This document shows, piece by piece, positions 1 to 6,857 of a stretch of DNA of 37,995 bases. The translations under genes were made by a program, and so were the position numbers. Each line of letters starts with the position of its first letter. Position 1 is the first letter of the stretch. This DNA comes from Eubacterium sp. An11 (GTDB taxonomy: Bacteria > Bacillota > Clostridia > Lachnospirales > Lachnospiraceae): the NCBI RefSeq assembly GCF_002161065.1, contig NZ_NFLV01000032.1, positions 1 to 37,995 on the forward strand, given 5' to 3'. The notes under the pieces are model-generated. The model was not told the DNA's origin and ran no database searches. It worked only from the letters and a program-made list of their open reading frames with translations.

Positions 1-165
1 GGAGGAACTTCGTCTCTTTATATGTATTCTGGCCTTGTTATGTCTTTAGTATCGGCTTTGATTGGGATAATGTGGGCTGTTGCTAATCTCAGATTGCAGA
101 AAAAAGAAGAAAAAGCAAAAAAGTATCTTCCGTTTCTTCTTTTTGATTGTTTCTGCCCCTACTAG
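1..165 (+). CDS. 3' end of a membrane-protein gene, start outside the window
   Basis: An open frame runs from base 1 to a TAG at 163-165 and gives 54 residues with no start in the window. It holds one clear membrane segment (about residues 11-30, LVMSLVSALIGIMWAVANL), then a charged KKEEKAKK stretch and a short aromatic tail. That order fits a cytoplasmic end just after a last membrane helix. The final 77 bases overlap the end of the kinase gene on the other strand, which is unusual and suggests that one of the two gene ends is not original. The family is not recognised. Confidence 0.5.
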   Translation, partial: GGTSSLYMYSGLVMSLVSALIGIMWAVANLRLQKKEEKAKKYLPFLLFDCFCPY

Positions 166-1147
166 ATATCTCATATTCCACATTTTCATTCTCTAATTTA
201 TCCCCTTCTGGATAAATTAATTCAATTTCCTTTTCTTCATACATTACGCTTTGCAGCGCTTTTTTTAATTCAACTGCACTTTCATACCGTTCTTTGGGAT
301 TATATGCACACGCTTTCAATACAATTTCTGCCAATCTTCCCTCTGCATTGCATGGTTTTGGCATCTCTGTTCCGCTCATTCGCATCACATTAGCTTTTTC
401 TTTATCAGAATAACGAATTGGCATTGGATATGCCGGCAAAAACGGTGTTCGATTATTATTTAAAAATCTATACAATACAATTCCTAATGAATAAATATCC
501 ACAGTGGAGTTATATTTTTCACCTTTATAGACTTCTGGAGCCATATATGTATATGTTCCCTTTTTAGATAATACTGAACTAGTTTTTTCCAACTGACGGG
601 CTATACCAAAATCTCCAAGCTTATATTTACCTAGATTTGATATAAAAATATTTTCTGGTTTTATATCTCTATGAATAATATTGTATCTTTGACATATTTC
701 TAATGCATTACACATATCTATTCCAAGACATATAACATCCCTAATAGACAACTGATGATTCTTGATATAATCAAACAATGGGGTTAATAACTCCATTCTA
801 ATATAAATATTCCATCCTATCCCTTTTTCATGGGGAATTACTGCGTGATCTTCATAACTTACAATATTTGTATTTCCTTTTAATTTTGACATTAGGACGA
901 ATTCTTCAACTATATCTTCGACTATACTTTTAAAATACATTGTGACACTTTTTTCATCCATGCCATCATTTAAAATTGATTTTACCTCTGATTGGTTTTG
1001 TGGAATAGTAATAACTTTTAAGGCTGCTTCATACAAATGTCCAAACTCTTCTCTTTCAATACGATATACTTTTCCAAATGAACCTTCCCCTAGAAGCTTG
1101 TCTACCTTCCATCCTCCCCAGAGTTTATCCAATTCCTGTTGTAACAT
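89..1147 (-). CDS. Serine/threonine protein kinase (eukaryotic-like)
   Basis: A 352-residue cytoplasmic protein with a full Hanks-type kinase domain over about residues 13-300. Visible landmarks are the glycine loop GEGSFGKVY at 20-28, the ATP-binding lysine in ALKVI (K44), the catalytic loop HRDIKPEN at 159-166, DFG at 179-181 and APE at 203-205, so it should be active. It would phosphorylate Ser/Thr on unknown partners. It lacks the PASTA repeats and membrane helix of the PrkC/Stk1 cell-wall kinase and ends in a low-complexity tail. GAGGAAG lies 7 bases before the ATG. The gene is AT-rich against most of the window and has no phosphatase gene beside it. The last residues (TFLLFLLF) are read from DNA that also encodes the plus-strand fragment and may be a fusion artefact. 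Confidence 0.9.
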   Translation of the reverse strand: MLQQELDKLWGGWKVDKLLGEGSFGKVYRIEREEFGHLYEAALKVITIPQNQSEVKSILNDGMDEKSVTMYFKSIVEDIVEEFVLMSKLKGNTNIVSYEDHAVIPHEKGIGWNIYIRMELLTPLFDYIKNHQLSIRDVICLGIDMCNALEICQRYNIIHRDIKPENIFISNLGKYKLGDFGIARQLEKTSSVLSKKGTYTYMAPEVYKGEKYNSTVDIYSLGIVLYRFLNNNRTPFLPAYPMPIRYSDKEKANVMRMSGTEMPKPCNAEGRLAEIVLKACAYNPKERYESAVELKKALQSVMYEEKEIELIYPEGDKLENENVEYEISSRGRNNQKEETEDTFLLFLLFSAI

Positions 1148-1279
1148 TTCTCTTCCTCTCTTAAAACATAATAACTATTTTTTATCAATTAAATAGGCTT
1201 TAGATATTACACTAACTCCTATCTTCCGAAACAATATTGTTATAAATCTTCTATTTTTTTATAAAAAACATTTATTTAA

Positions 1280-1308
1280 AGTATATCTCCATTCATAATT
1301 TCAGTCAA
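1280..1308 (-). promoter_or_regulatory. Promoter of the kinase gene, proximal
   Basis: On the minus strand, -35 TTGACT (1303-1308) and -10 TATACT (1280-1285) are 17 bases apart. This predicts a start near 1273 and a leader of about 125 bases before the kinase ATG. Confidence 0.6.
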
Positions 1309-1336
1309 GAAAACAATAAGAGGTATCATCATATAA

Positions 1337-1365
1337 ATTAAATATAATGGTATCTCCTATGTCAA
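1337..1365 (-). promoter_or_regulatory. Possible second, upstream promoter of the kinase gene
   Basis: A consensus -35 TTGACA (1360-1365) is 17 bases from TTTAAT (1337-1342). With the proximal promoter it would make a tandem pair. The rest of the gene-free stretch 1148-1448 is AT-rich and shows nothing else I can name. Confidence 0.35.
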
Positions 1366-1448
1366 AATTATTTATAATATTTTTTGAACTAAAACACTGC
1401 TTTAATTAAAAGCTCATATTCCAGAATAACTTTTTTACAAAAGTAAAA

Positions 1449-2585
1449 TTATTCATTTATCTTTTCAGATGAACGCCACCTGTTATAAAGCCGTGTCTCA
1501 AATATCCGGTTTGCAATCTGCACCGTAGAATTCTCCACTTTAACAAATCCAAACATTCGTGCATTTCTGACTGCCACATCATCCGGGTCGTAAGCAATCG
1601 TCTGCCCCTGAAAGAGCAGCTTTGAAATAACTTTCTCAAGCTCCGGAAATTGATTCAGTTTATGGGTGAGAGAATCCAATAACGGATTGTTTTCATCCAG
1701 GAGCATTTTTACTGCCGCTAAAACCCCCTTTTTTGTCCATGTACTTTTTCTGTCAGAAAATGCATCGGTATCAGAAAGCCGTTCATCCATGAAATAGCAG
1801 AGACGTGATACCAGATATGGATAGCCGGAAGTATAATCGTACAGCAAATGTGCAATCATGCTGATATCCATTCCTGTATGATAATCATTTTCGTATTCTT
1901 TAAGCATTCCGCCAATTTCACTGGCAGAAAAACTCATATCCACAAGAAAATCTGCCGCGATATTCCACGGACTGTTCTCCCGATGTTCTTCATCCGGACG
2001 AAGTTTTTTCCGGATATTTCGGATATCGTATACACTGGCAAGAATCACAGACTGAAATGTCGGTATCTCATCTCTGTCCATGAATCCGGCCCGAAGCTGC
2101 GCCAGAAAATCAAGGAACACCTGATTATTGGTTGCCGTGTCCACTTCATCTACCAGAAGAACCAGAGGCTTTTCTGCATGCATACACCACTGTGTAAAAC
2201 AATCAAATATCTCTGCCATTTTAGGAGGATATGACCGTTTCTCTTCCAGCTCTTTCATCGCCTCTTTTATTCCGGCAGGCACCCCTTCCATGAAAGAAAT
2301 TCTTCGACCCACTTCTCTGGCAAGGCCGTTTACAAACGCAGCCTCATCAGAAAAGTCTGCCGCACTTAATCGCTGAAAATCGAGACTCAGCACAGAATAT
2401 TCTTTCCGCAGATAATCGCTTAACGCCCGCAGAATCGTTGTCTTTCCATATTGGCGCGCCCGGTTAATAGTAAAATACTTTCCGGCATCTATCATTTTTT
2501 TTATTTCGTAAAGACGCGGCTCAAGATTCACCATATAGTGTAACCTCGGATTACAGGCTCCGCTCACATTAAATGTTTTTGTCAT
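1449..2585 (-). CDS. AAA-like P-loop ATPase (AAA_35-type)
   Basis: A 378-residue protein resembling the AAA-like ATPases of Clostridia and cyanobacteria (Pfam AAA_35 type). The P-loop area reads NRARQYGKTT (41-50), keeping GKTT but without the usual first glycine. Walker B is LVLLVDEVD (141-149). An N-terminal stretch about VNLEPRLYEIKKMI precedes the P-loop, and the C-terminal part looks like a winged-helix or helical segment. The partner and process are unknown; relatives are STAND-like signalling or nucleic-acid-associated ATPases. It is the last gene after the exported protein and the GNAT gene. The SD, AGGAGGGG, overlaps the stop codon of the GNAT gene 18 bases upstream, so the two are probably translated from one message. 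Confidence 0.75.
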   Translation of the reverse strand: MTKTFNVSGACNPRLHYMVNLEPRLYEIKKMIDAGKYFTINRARQYGKTTILRALSDYLRKEYSVLSLDFQRLSAADFSDEAAFVNGLAREVGRRISFMEGVPAGIKEAMKELEEKRSYPPKMAEIFDCFTQWCMHAEKPLVLLVDEVDTATNNQVFLDFLAQLRAGFMDRDEIPTFQSVILASVYDIRNIRKKLRPDEEHRENSPWNIAADFLVDMSFSASEIGGMLKEYENDYHTGMDISMIAHLLYDYTSGYPYLVSRLCYFMDERLSDTDAFSDRKSTWTKKGVLAAVKMLLDENNPLLDSLTHKLNQFPELEKVISKLLFQGQTIAYDPDDVAVRNARMFGFVKVENSTVQIANRIFETRLYNRWRSSEKINE

Positions 2586-2603
2586 CTGAACGCCGATCCC
2601 CTC

Positions 2604-3152
2604 CTAACCATCCAGCCGGCAGCTCATGTCATACCACTGCTCGCCGCCCCAGACTGAGTTTGAGATTCCCTGATTCTGAAATCCCATTTTCTCGTACATT
2701 TTTATCTTTCCTTCCAGGCAGGTGAGAGTCACTTCGCTCCTTGCTTTTTTCTGCTCCCGTTTCAGGTAACGGCGCATCAGTTCTGTGGCCAGGCCCTGTC
2801 CCCGGTACTCCGGCAGCACGTCAAGGCCCAGCAGCATGATGTTCTGTCCGTCCGGCTCATAGAGGTCTGCGTCGGTGAAAAACTCATCCCTAAACTGTGT
2901 CTCACTGGTGGCAAGGCCGTTTAAGAATCCGGCGATCTTCCCGGTGTTTCTGTCCACCGCCACCAGAAACATCTCCGGCGCCTTCGCCACCCGCTCCAGC
3001 ATCATCTTCCGGGAACACGCCTCGTTGGGTGGAAAACAGATACGCTCAATCTCCGCGGTCTGCTCTCCCTCCTCCGGGAGAATATCCCGGAATTCGAATT
3101 TGTCCTGCAGCTCATTATTCTTTATGATTCCATTTTGTGTTGTTGTTTTCAT
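2604..3152 (-). CDS. GNAT-family N-acetyltransferase
   Basis: 182 residues with a GNAT fold over about residues 20-178. The acetyl-CoA binding motif A is visible as LDVLPEYRGQGLATELM, with the RGQGLA core, and is followed by a YEKMGF motif typical of the last GNAT strand. It should transfer an acetyl group from acetyl-CoA to an amine; the substrate cannot be told from sequence. AGGAG lies 5 bases before the ATG. It sits 24 bases after the exported-protein gene and 18 bases before the ATPase gene, so it is probably part of a three-gene unit driven from the promoter at 3711-3739. Confidence 0.85.
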   Translation of the reverse strand: MKTTTQNGIIKNNELQDKFEFRDILPEEGEQTAEIERICFPPNEACSRKMMLERVAKAPEMFLVAVDRNTGKIAGFLNGLATSETQFRDEFFTDADLYEPDGQNIMLLGLDVLPEYRGQGLATELMRRYLKREQKKARSEVTLTCLEGKIKMYEKMGFQNQGISNSVWGGEQWYDMSCRLDG

Positions 3153-3176
3153 TTTATCTCCTATCCTGCTTTATCA

Positions 3177-3638
3177 TCAGCCCGCAAACTTTTTCCCGCC
3201 GCTGACTCTTTTCAGCTTGAAGGTCTGCCCGCCGGTGCTGATAAATCCGTAGTCCGCTCCCGGCGTTCCCGACGTCTTTATCTTCACTGCGTTCTTTTTC
3301 AGTTTCAGAACTCCGGTTCCCGTAAAGTTCCATCCCGCTTCCCTGTAAGAAAAGGTCACCTTATTGCCTGTCCGTCTTCCCACAATCTTTTCTGTCCAGG
3401 ATTCCCGGAACGGATAGCTGCGGGCGTACTGAATCTGAAAGACGACCTTGTTCTTCTTAATCTTTTTGATGACCACTGTCCGGTAGGAATCTGCTGATGC
3501 GCCCACGAAATGTTTCTCGTAGGTTCCCGTGCGCGGCGCGGCCAGAGCCGTCATGGACGGCAGGATGAGAGCCGCCAGCAGGAAGACGGTCATCAGGCAT
3601 GTTCTCATAAACTTCATTGTATTTCTCATTTTTTCCAT
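3177..3638 (-). CDS. Small secreted basic protein, unknown function
   Basis: 153 residues. The first 34 form a good signal peptide: basic start, hydrophobic core CLMTVFLLAALILPSMTALA, likely cut after ALA or ALAA. The mature part is about 120 residues, rich in Lys, Gly and Thr with alternating hydrophobic residues (VVIKKIKKNKVVFQI, GTGVLKLKKNAVKI), which suggests a small beta-barrel or lipocalin-like beta sheet. No cysteine, catalytic motif or anchor is seen, so it is probably released or held electrostatically at the wall. I do not recognise the family. AAGGAG is 6 bases before the chosen ATG; three further in-frame ATGs follow closely. It is first in the unit with the GNAT and ATPase genes. 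Confidence 0.75.
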   Translation of the reverse strand: MEKMRNTMKFMRTCLMTVFLLAALILPSMTALAAPRTGTYEKHFVGASADSYRTVVIKKIKKNKVVFQIQYARSYPFRESWTEKIVGRRTGNKVTFSYREAGWNFTGTGVLKLKKNAVKIKTSGTPGADYGFISTGGQTFKLKRVSGGKKFAG

Positions 3639-3674
3639 ATTGGACTCCTTTTCGTTAGCTTTCAGCCTGACTTT

Positions 3675-3700
3675 TCTTTGCAGGCTTTTTATTGACTTTC
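3675..3700 (+). terminator. Terminator-like hairpin reading on the plus strand
   Basis: AGCCTG and CAGGCT flank an 11-base loop and are followed by TTTTTATT on the plus strand. No plus-strand gene lies upstream. On the minus strand it falls in the leader of the exported-protein gene, where it has no U-run, so its role is unclear. Confidence 0.35.
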
Positions 3701-3710
3701 ACATATCTCC

Positions 3711-3739
3711 ATTGTACAGAATCTGTCATACCTTGTCTA
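3711..3739 (-). promoter_or_regulatory. Promoter of the exported protein-GNAT-ATPase unit
   Basis: On the minus strand, -35 TAGACA (3734-3739) and -10 TACAAT (3711-3716) are 17 bases apart, each one mismatch from consensus. Predicted start near 3704. Confidence 0.55.
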
Positions 3740-3763
3740 TCTTTTCTATACAAATTCTATCTT

Positions 3764-4441
3764 TTATTTCTGCCCGTACTCTGTACACAGACCCTTCCCT
3801 GGTTTGCAATCCGGCTCATTCACACCCTGCTCATATTCGATCCGGTCTTCCATCATCAGAATCTGCTGGCCCATCCGGGACAATTCACCGAGGACCGCCT
3901 GCCGGCCCTCCGCAGTACGATGCCAGCTTTCCCGGGTGATACCGTCGATGGCTGTGGGATGGACGAGAATCTCCACCTCCGGAAAAACCAGCGCGTAGTA
4001 AAAGTGCGCCCGGCGGGCGTGGTGCGCCTTACAGCAGAGAATGGCCCGTTTCGGCAGAACGCCCTGCTCTCTGAGAAGCAGTTCTCTGGTCTTCTCTGCA
4101 TTTTCCAGCGTATAGGTTGCTTCCCGCTCCGGCAGTATCGCCTCGTCCGGAACACCGTTTTGCCGCAGCACTTCCGAGAGGAAATCCGCCTCGCAGGCAA
4201 AGTCTGTGCCGTAACGTTTTGCACCTTTTGCCACACCCTCAAAATGTCCGGCAGCTTTGGCATAGCGGCCCGATGGGATGAGCAGCGGCGCATATCCTTC
4301 CCGGTAAAGCTTCGCGGCCTCTTCCGTATGCTCCGGCCGGTCGCAGCCCGGAATAAAGATCACGTCGGCCGGCGCCAGCGCATCTTCCAGAAAAATGTAG
4401 TTTGTGATATCGAGAATTTCTTTTTGATTGAACCGGTACAT
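3764..4441 (-). CDS. YdcF/ElyC-family protein (DUF218)
   Basis: 225 residues of the DUF218 family. Visible family marks are the first strand ADVIFIPGCD (about residues 25-34), the following AKLYREGYAPLLIPSG, a central acidic helix and the ERREATYT-like ATYTLENA segment, then RAILCCKAHHARRA. ElyC in E. coli affects envelope and lipid-carrier metabolism; YdcF binds S-adenosylmethionine; the biochemical role of this soluble member is not known. It has no membrane segment, so it resembles YdcF more than ElyC. The SD is GGGGGAA. It follows the BrkB gene by 75 bases that contain a perfect 10-bp hairpin. Confidence 0.8.
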   Translation of the reverse strand: MYRFNQKEILDITNYIFLEDALAPADVIFIPGCDRPEHTEEAAKLYREGYAPLLIPSGRYAKAAGHFEGVAKGAKRYGTDFACEADFLSEVLRQNGVPDEAILPEREATYTLENAEKTRELLLREQGVLPKRAILCCKAHHARRAHFYYALVFPEVEILVHPTAIDGITRESWHRTAEGRQAVLGELSRMGQQILMMEDRIEYEQGVNEPDCKPGKGLCTEYGQK

Positions 4442-4474
4442 GGTATTCCCCCATTTTCTCCTGTATTACAATTC

Positions 4475-4509
4475 ATGATCCGGGTCCATTGATCTATTGC
4501 CCGGATCAT
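4475..4509 (-). repeat. Perfect 10-bp inverted repeat between two genes
   Basis: ATGATCCGGG and CCCGGATCAT enclose 15 bases in the gap between the BrkB-type gene and the YdcF-type gene. No U-run follows on either strand, so a processing or mRNA-stability hairpin is more likely than a terminator. Confidence 0.5.
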
Positions 4510-4516
4510 CCGGAAA

Positions 4517-5656
4517 TCATTCGTGTTTTTTGCCGCTCTCCGGCGGTTTCTGTATCCCGGCGGAATCCGGCGGACGCTGCTGTCTTCCGGATTCTTCCGG
4601 GGATTTCTGTTTCCCTGCCGTCCCCGTCGGTTGTTGTACCCCGATGGTTTCCTGCTGCTCCTGTTTCTTCTTTTTCTGCAGTTTCCAGAGCTTTTTTGAG
4701 GCGGACGAGCTGCGGCGGGAAAACGAACGGGACGAACGGCGCCCCCGCTCATACATTTCTCTCTCCCTCTTCCGGCGGATGGCCTGATAATTCGGCCGGA
4801 GCGTGCGGATCAGGAGATGATAGTTCTTTTTATTTTCCAGGAAGTAGTTGACTTCCGCACCATAGAAGACCATGGACATGCAGAAATGCAGCCACAGCAG
4901 AAGGATCATCATACCGGACAGACTGCCATAAATATAGGAAAAATTATTGAAATTACCAATGTAGAAAGAACAGCCCGCCGATACCACGATCCATCCAATG
5001 GCTGCTATCAGCGCTCCCGGCAGCTGCCGAAAGAAGCTCACTGTTTTCCGATTTGGCACAAAACGGTACACGATCATGAACAGCAGCGTCAGGATCACAA
5101 TGGTAAACAGCGTTCTCTTATGAATAAAATATCCCGCCAGCGTCGCAAAAGCCGGAAAACGTCCACAGATATAGTCATAGAGCACATTTCCAAATACCCA
5201 GATCAAAAGCATGACGATGATCAGGATCGCGAAGGCGACGGTATACAAGATACTGAAAATGCGCAGAACGATATAGTTTCTGTTCTCATCGATATCGTAA
5301 ACGGAATTCAAGCCGATAACAATGGAATAAATACCTCTGGATGACGACCACAGCGCCGCAATGACAGAGATCGTGAACACGGAAGCTCCCGTCTTCCGGT
5401 AAATCTCGTTGACAATGCCGGTGATCAGCGACTTTCTCTCAAAAGAAATAATCTCCGTGAGGATATTGATAATATCATCTTTGGAAAAAGGCGCATATTT
5501 TGTTAAGGTCAGGAAAAAAATCAAAAACGGAAACAGCGACAGAAGCATAAAAAAGGCCGACATGGACCCGAAAGCAGCCACATGATCATCATTACACTTT
5601 TTGATAAAATCCATTACCAGCGCGTATAAATTTTTCACTCGTTTTGATATGCTCAT
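4517..5656 (-). CDS. YihY/BrkB-family membrane protein
   Basis: 379 residues from the chosen start. It has the YihY/BrkB (virulence factor BrkB) layout: an amphipathic N-terminus, then six membrane segments between about residues 30 and 290, with the family's AFGSMSAFFMLLSLFPFL near the first helix, SSRGIYSIVIGLN after the second and a glycine-rich YGSLSGMMILLLWLHFCM near the end. The function is unproven; a transporter or envelope role is proposed for relatives, and early ribonuclease BN naming was an error. An extra cytoplasmic tail of about 85 residues is rich in Arg/Ser, then Lys/Gln, then Pro/Gly. I chose the ATG at 5656 because GAGAGGG lies 5 bases before it; the longer TTG frame (5698) has no SD. 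Confidence 0.85.
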   Translation of the reverse strand: MSISKRVKNLYALVMDFIKKCNDDHVAAFGSMSAFFMLLSLFPFLIFFLTLTKYAPFSKDDIINILTEIISFERKSLITGIVNEIYRKTGASVFTISVIAALWSSSRGIYSIVIGLNSVYDIDENRNYIVLRIFSILYTVAFAILIIVMLLIWVFGNVLYDYICGRFPAFATLAGYFIHKRTLFTIVILTLLFMIVYRFVPNRKTVSFFRQLPGALIAAIGWIVVSAGCSFYIGNFNNFSYIYGSLSGMMILLLWLHFCMSMVFYGAEVNYFLENKKNYHLLIRTLRPNYQAIRRKREREMYERGRRSSRSFSRRSSSASKKLWKLQKKKKQEQQETIGVQQPTGTAGKQKSPEESGRQQRPPDSAGIQKPPESGKKHE

Positions 5657-5753
5657 CTTTTCCCTCTCAAAATTGTTCATCCAAAACTTGTTTTTCAAAA
5701 AATAACTGCCACTCTGTCTTTCATTTGCTGTCAGGAAATGTCACGTTAAAATA

Positions 5754-5779
5754 AGCCGCCTCATAAAAATGAGACGGCT
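5754..5779 (-). terminator. Terminator of the 6S RNA gene
   Basis: A hairpin with arms AGCCGTCTCAT and ATGAGGCGGCT (one mismatch) is followed on the minus strand by TATTTTAA. The weak U-run leaves room for some readthrough into the BrkB-type gene, for which no clear promoter was found. Confidence 0.6.
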
Positions 5780-5972
5780 CTGAAAACATTGGCCCAAAAT
5801 GCCGTGTCCTGCGATTTTGAGTCCTAGCCTAAGCCAGGTGGGTAACCTCATTTGAATTTCTGACTTCCTCCGTTATAAAACAAGGCCTGCCATCCCTTCA
5901 AAGATTTGGTTTCCCAAAATCAAAAATGTAGGTTCAAAATAGCAGGGGTTCTCGAACATCCCAGGCTTCTTT
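5754..5972 (-). ncRNA. ssrS: 6S RNA (SsrS)
   Basis: The minus-strand transcript begins near 5972 with GCCUGGGAUGUUCG and ends with ACGGCAUUUUGGGC before a terminator. These two ends pair over 10 positions (5958-5967 with 5792-5801), in the same GAUGUUCG/CGGCAU arrangement as the closing stem of E. coli 6S RNA. The middle is long and imperfectly paired, as 6S RNA needs to mimic an open promoter and hold the sigma-A RNA polymerase in stationary phase. Size from start to terminator is about 219 nt. A promoter with 17-bp spacing stands just upstream and no reading frame is evident. A search with the Rfam 6S model would settle it. Confidence 0.85.
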
Positions 5973-5978
5973 ACAAAT

Positions 5979-6007
5979 ACTATAACTTAATTATATACAA
6001 ATTTCAA
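5979..6007 (-). promoter_or_regulatory. Promoter of the 6S RNA gene
   Basis: -35 TTGAAA (6002-6007) and -10 TATAGT (5979-5984) are separated by 17 bases. The predicted start near 5972 falls right before the 6S closing stem. Confidence 0.7.
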
Positions 6008-6061
6008 GGAAAAAATGTTGGCAAATTTCCCCATATTTTTAATTTCATTAACTAATCCCTT

Positions 6062-6634
6062 TTATTCCAGGATGAGCCGGCCATTTTTCACATGATAATC
6101 CCGGTTCCGGTGCCTCAGCAGTACCTTTTTCATGTAACGCAGAAGATAATCCTCGCCCCGCTTTGCCAGCATGGTGAGCAGATACCGTGCCAGAAAATCG
6201 CTCTCCTTGTGAATCATCATCATATCTTTTCCGTTCACATAATAATCCAGAGCGCTTCTGTCATTGTAATTCTCTTTCATATAATTCTTGCTGGCGCAGA
6301 TCCGGTCAATGACCATCTCCGCCACATACTTCTTCGGCATCTTCATGCCCACCAGTCCCCGGGGATTGATGCTGTAATCAATCCAGTATTCAAAATGATG
6401 CGGATTCCTGCCTTTATGATGGAGCCATCCTCTGGAGCAGGTCTTCAGTTCTTTCTCCCGGTTGATGGGACTTCTGTCTCCCTGATAATAGATCACACCC
6501 GGAATAAATTCTATGGGATTATATTTCGACAGGTCATGACAGATTCCCTGCCAGTATAACCCCACTTTAAAACACATTTTCGTCACTAATATTTTATGAT
6601 GATTGATTGTCCTTAAATGACCAAAAAAATCCAT
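6062..6634 (-). CDS. DUF5662-family protein (HD-like)
   Basis: 190 residues from the ATG at 6634, chosen because AAGAGG lies 6 bases upstream; the in-frame extension to 6724 would run over the promoter. It resembles the DUF5662 family common in Firmicutes. Features are an HD-like pair ICHDLSKYNP (H33, D34) and a second His cluster LHHKGRNPHHFEYW, suggesting a metal-binding helical protein of HD-phosphohydrolase style. No substrate is known. The C-terminal third is basic. It is a single-gene unit divergent from the queuosine operon and ends just before the 6S promoter. Confidence 0.75.
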   Translation of the reverse strand: MDFFGHLRTINHHKILVTKMCFKVGLYWQGICHDLSKYNPIEFIPGVIYYQGDRSPINREKELKTCSRGWLHHKGRNPHHFEYWIDYSINPRGLVGMKMPKKYVAEMVIDRICASKNYMKENYNDRSALDYYVNGKDMMMIHKESDFLARYLLTMLAKRGEDYLLRYMKKVLLRHRNRDYHVKNGRLILE

Positions 6635-6670
6635 AACAAACCTCTTTCTCTTTATGTCCGTCTTTTTTCT

Positions 6671-6698
6671 AGTATAACATTTTTTTATTACTTTACAA
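6671..6698 (-). promoter_or_regulatory. Promoter of the DUF5662 gene
   Basis: On the minus strand -35 TTGTAA (6693-6698) and an extended -10 TGTTATACT (-10 at 6671-6676) are 16 bases apart. Its -35 overlaps that of the queuosine promoter on the other strand. Confidence 0.55.
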
Positions 6699-6720
6699 AC
6701 GTATTTTTTCGTGGTAGACT
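6692..6720 (+). promoter_or_regulatory. Promoter of the queuosine operon
   Basis: -35 TTTACA (6692-6697) and -10 TAGACT (6715-6720) with 17 bases between. Predicted start near 6727, about 20 bases before the riboswitch. Confidence 0.6.
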
Positions 6721-6745
6721 GCATTGGAATAAGAGAAAGTTCAAA

Positions 6746-6788
6746 AGACAGTTCGTTTGTACCATCCTGTCTATAAACAAAACCAGGA
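6746..6788 (+). promoter_or_regulatory. Probable preQ1-I riboswitch
   Basis: A six-base stem AGACAG/CTGTCT (6746-6751, 6767-6772) encloses a loop that begins with TTC, followed by an A-rich tail ATAAACAAAACCAGG. This is the layout of the small preQ1-I aptamer: stem, TTC loop entry, A-rich strand, then a 3' strand that makes the pseudoknot (GTTT at 6755-6758 can pair with AAAC at 6780-6783). It stands before queD-queE-folE-queC, the classic target. A terminator follows, and the aptamer 3' end can pair with that terminator instead, so binding of preQ1 should cause termination. Confidence 0.7.
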
Positions 6789-6817
6789 CAGCATTTTCAT
6801 AATCGACATATCAAGTG

Positions 6818-6840
6818 CTGCCTTCTGGCAGTTCTTTTTT
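6818..6840 (+). terminator. Riboswitch-controlled terminator before queD
   Basis: CTGCC (6818-6822), loop TTCT, GGCAG (6827-6831), then TTCTTTTTT. An alternative pairing of CCAG..CAGCA (6783-6793) with TGCTG..CTGG (6816-6828) would open it. That competing pairing uses the 3' edge of the aptamer. Confidence 0.7.
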
Positions 6841-6857
6841 ATTTGGAGGAGTTTTAT

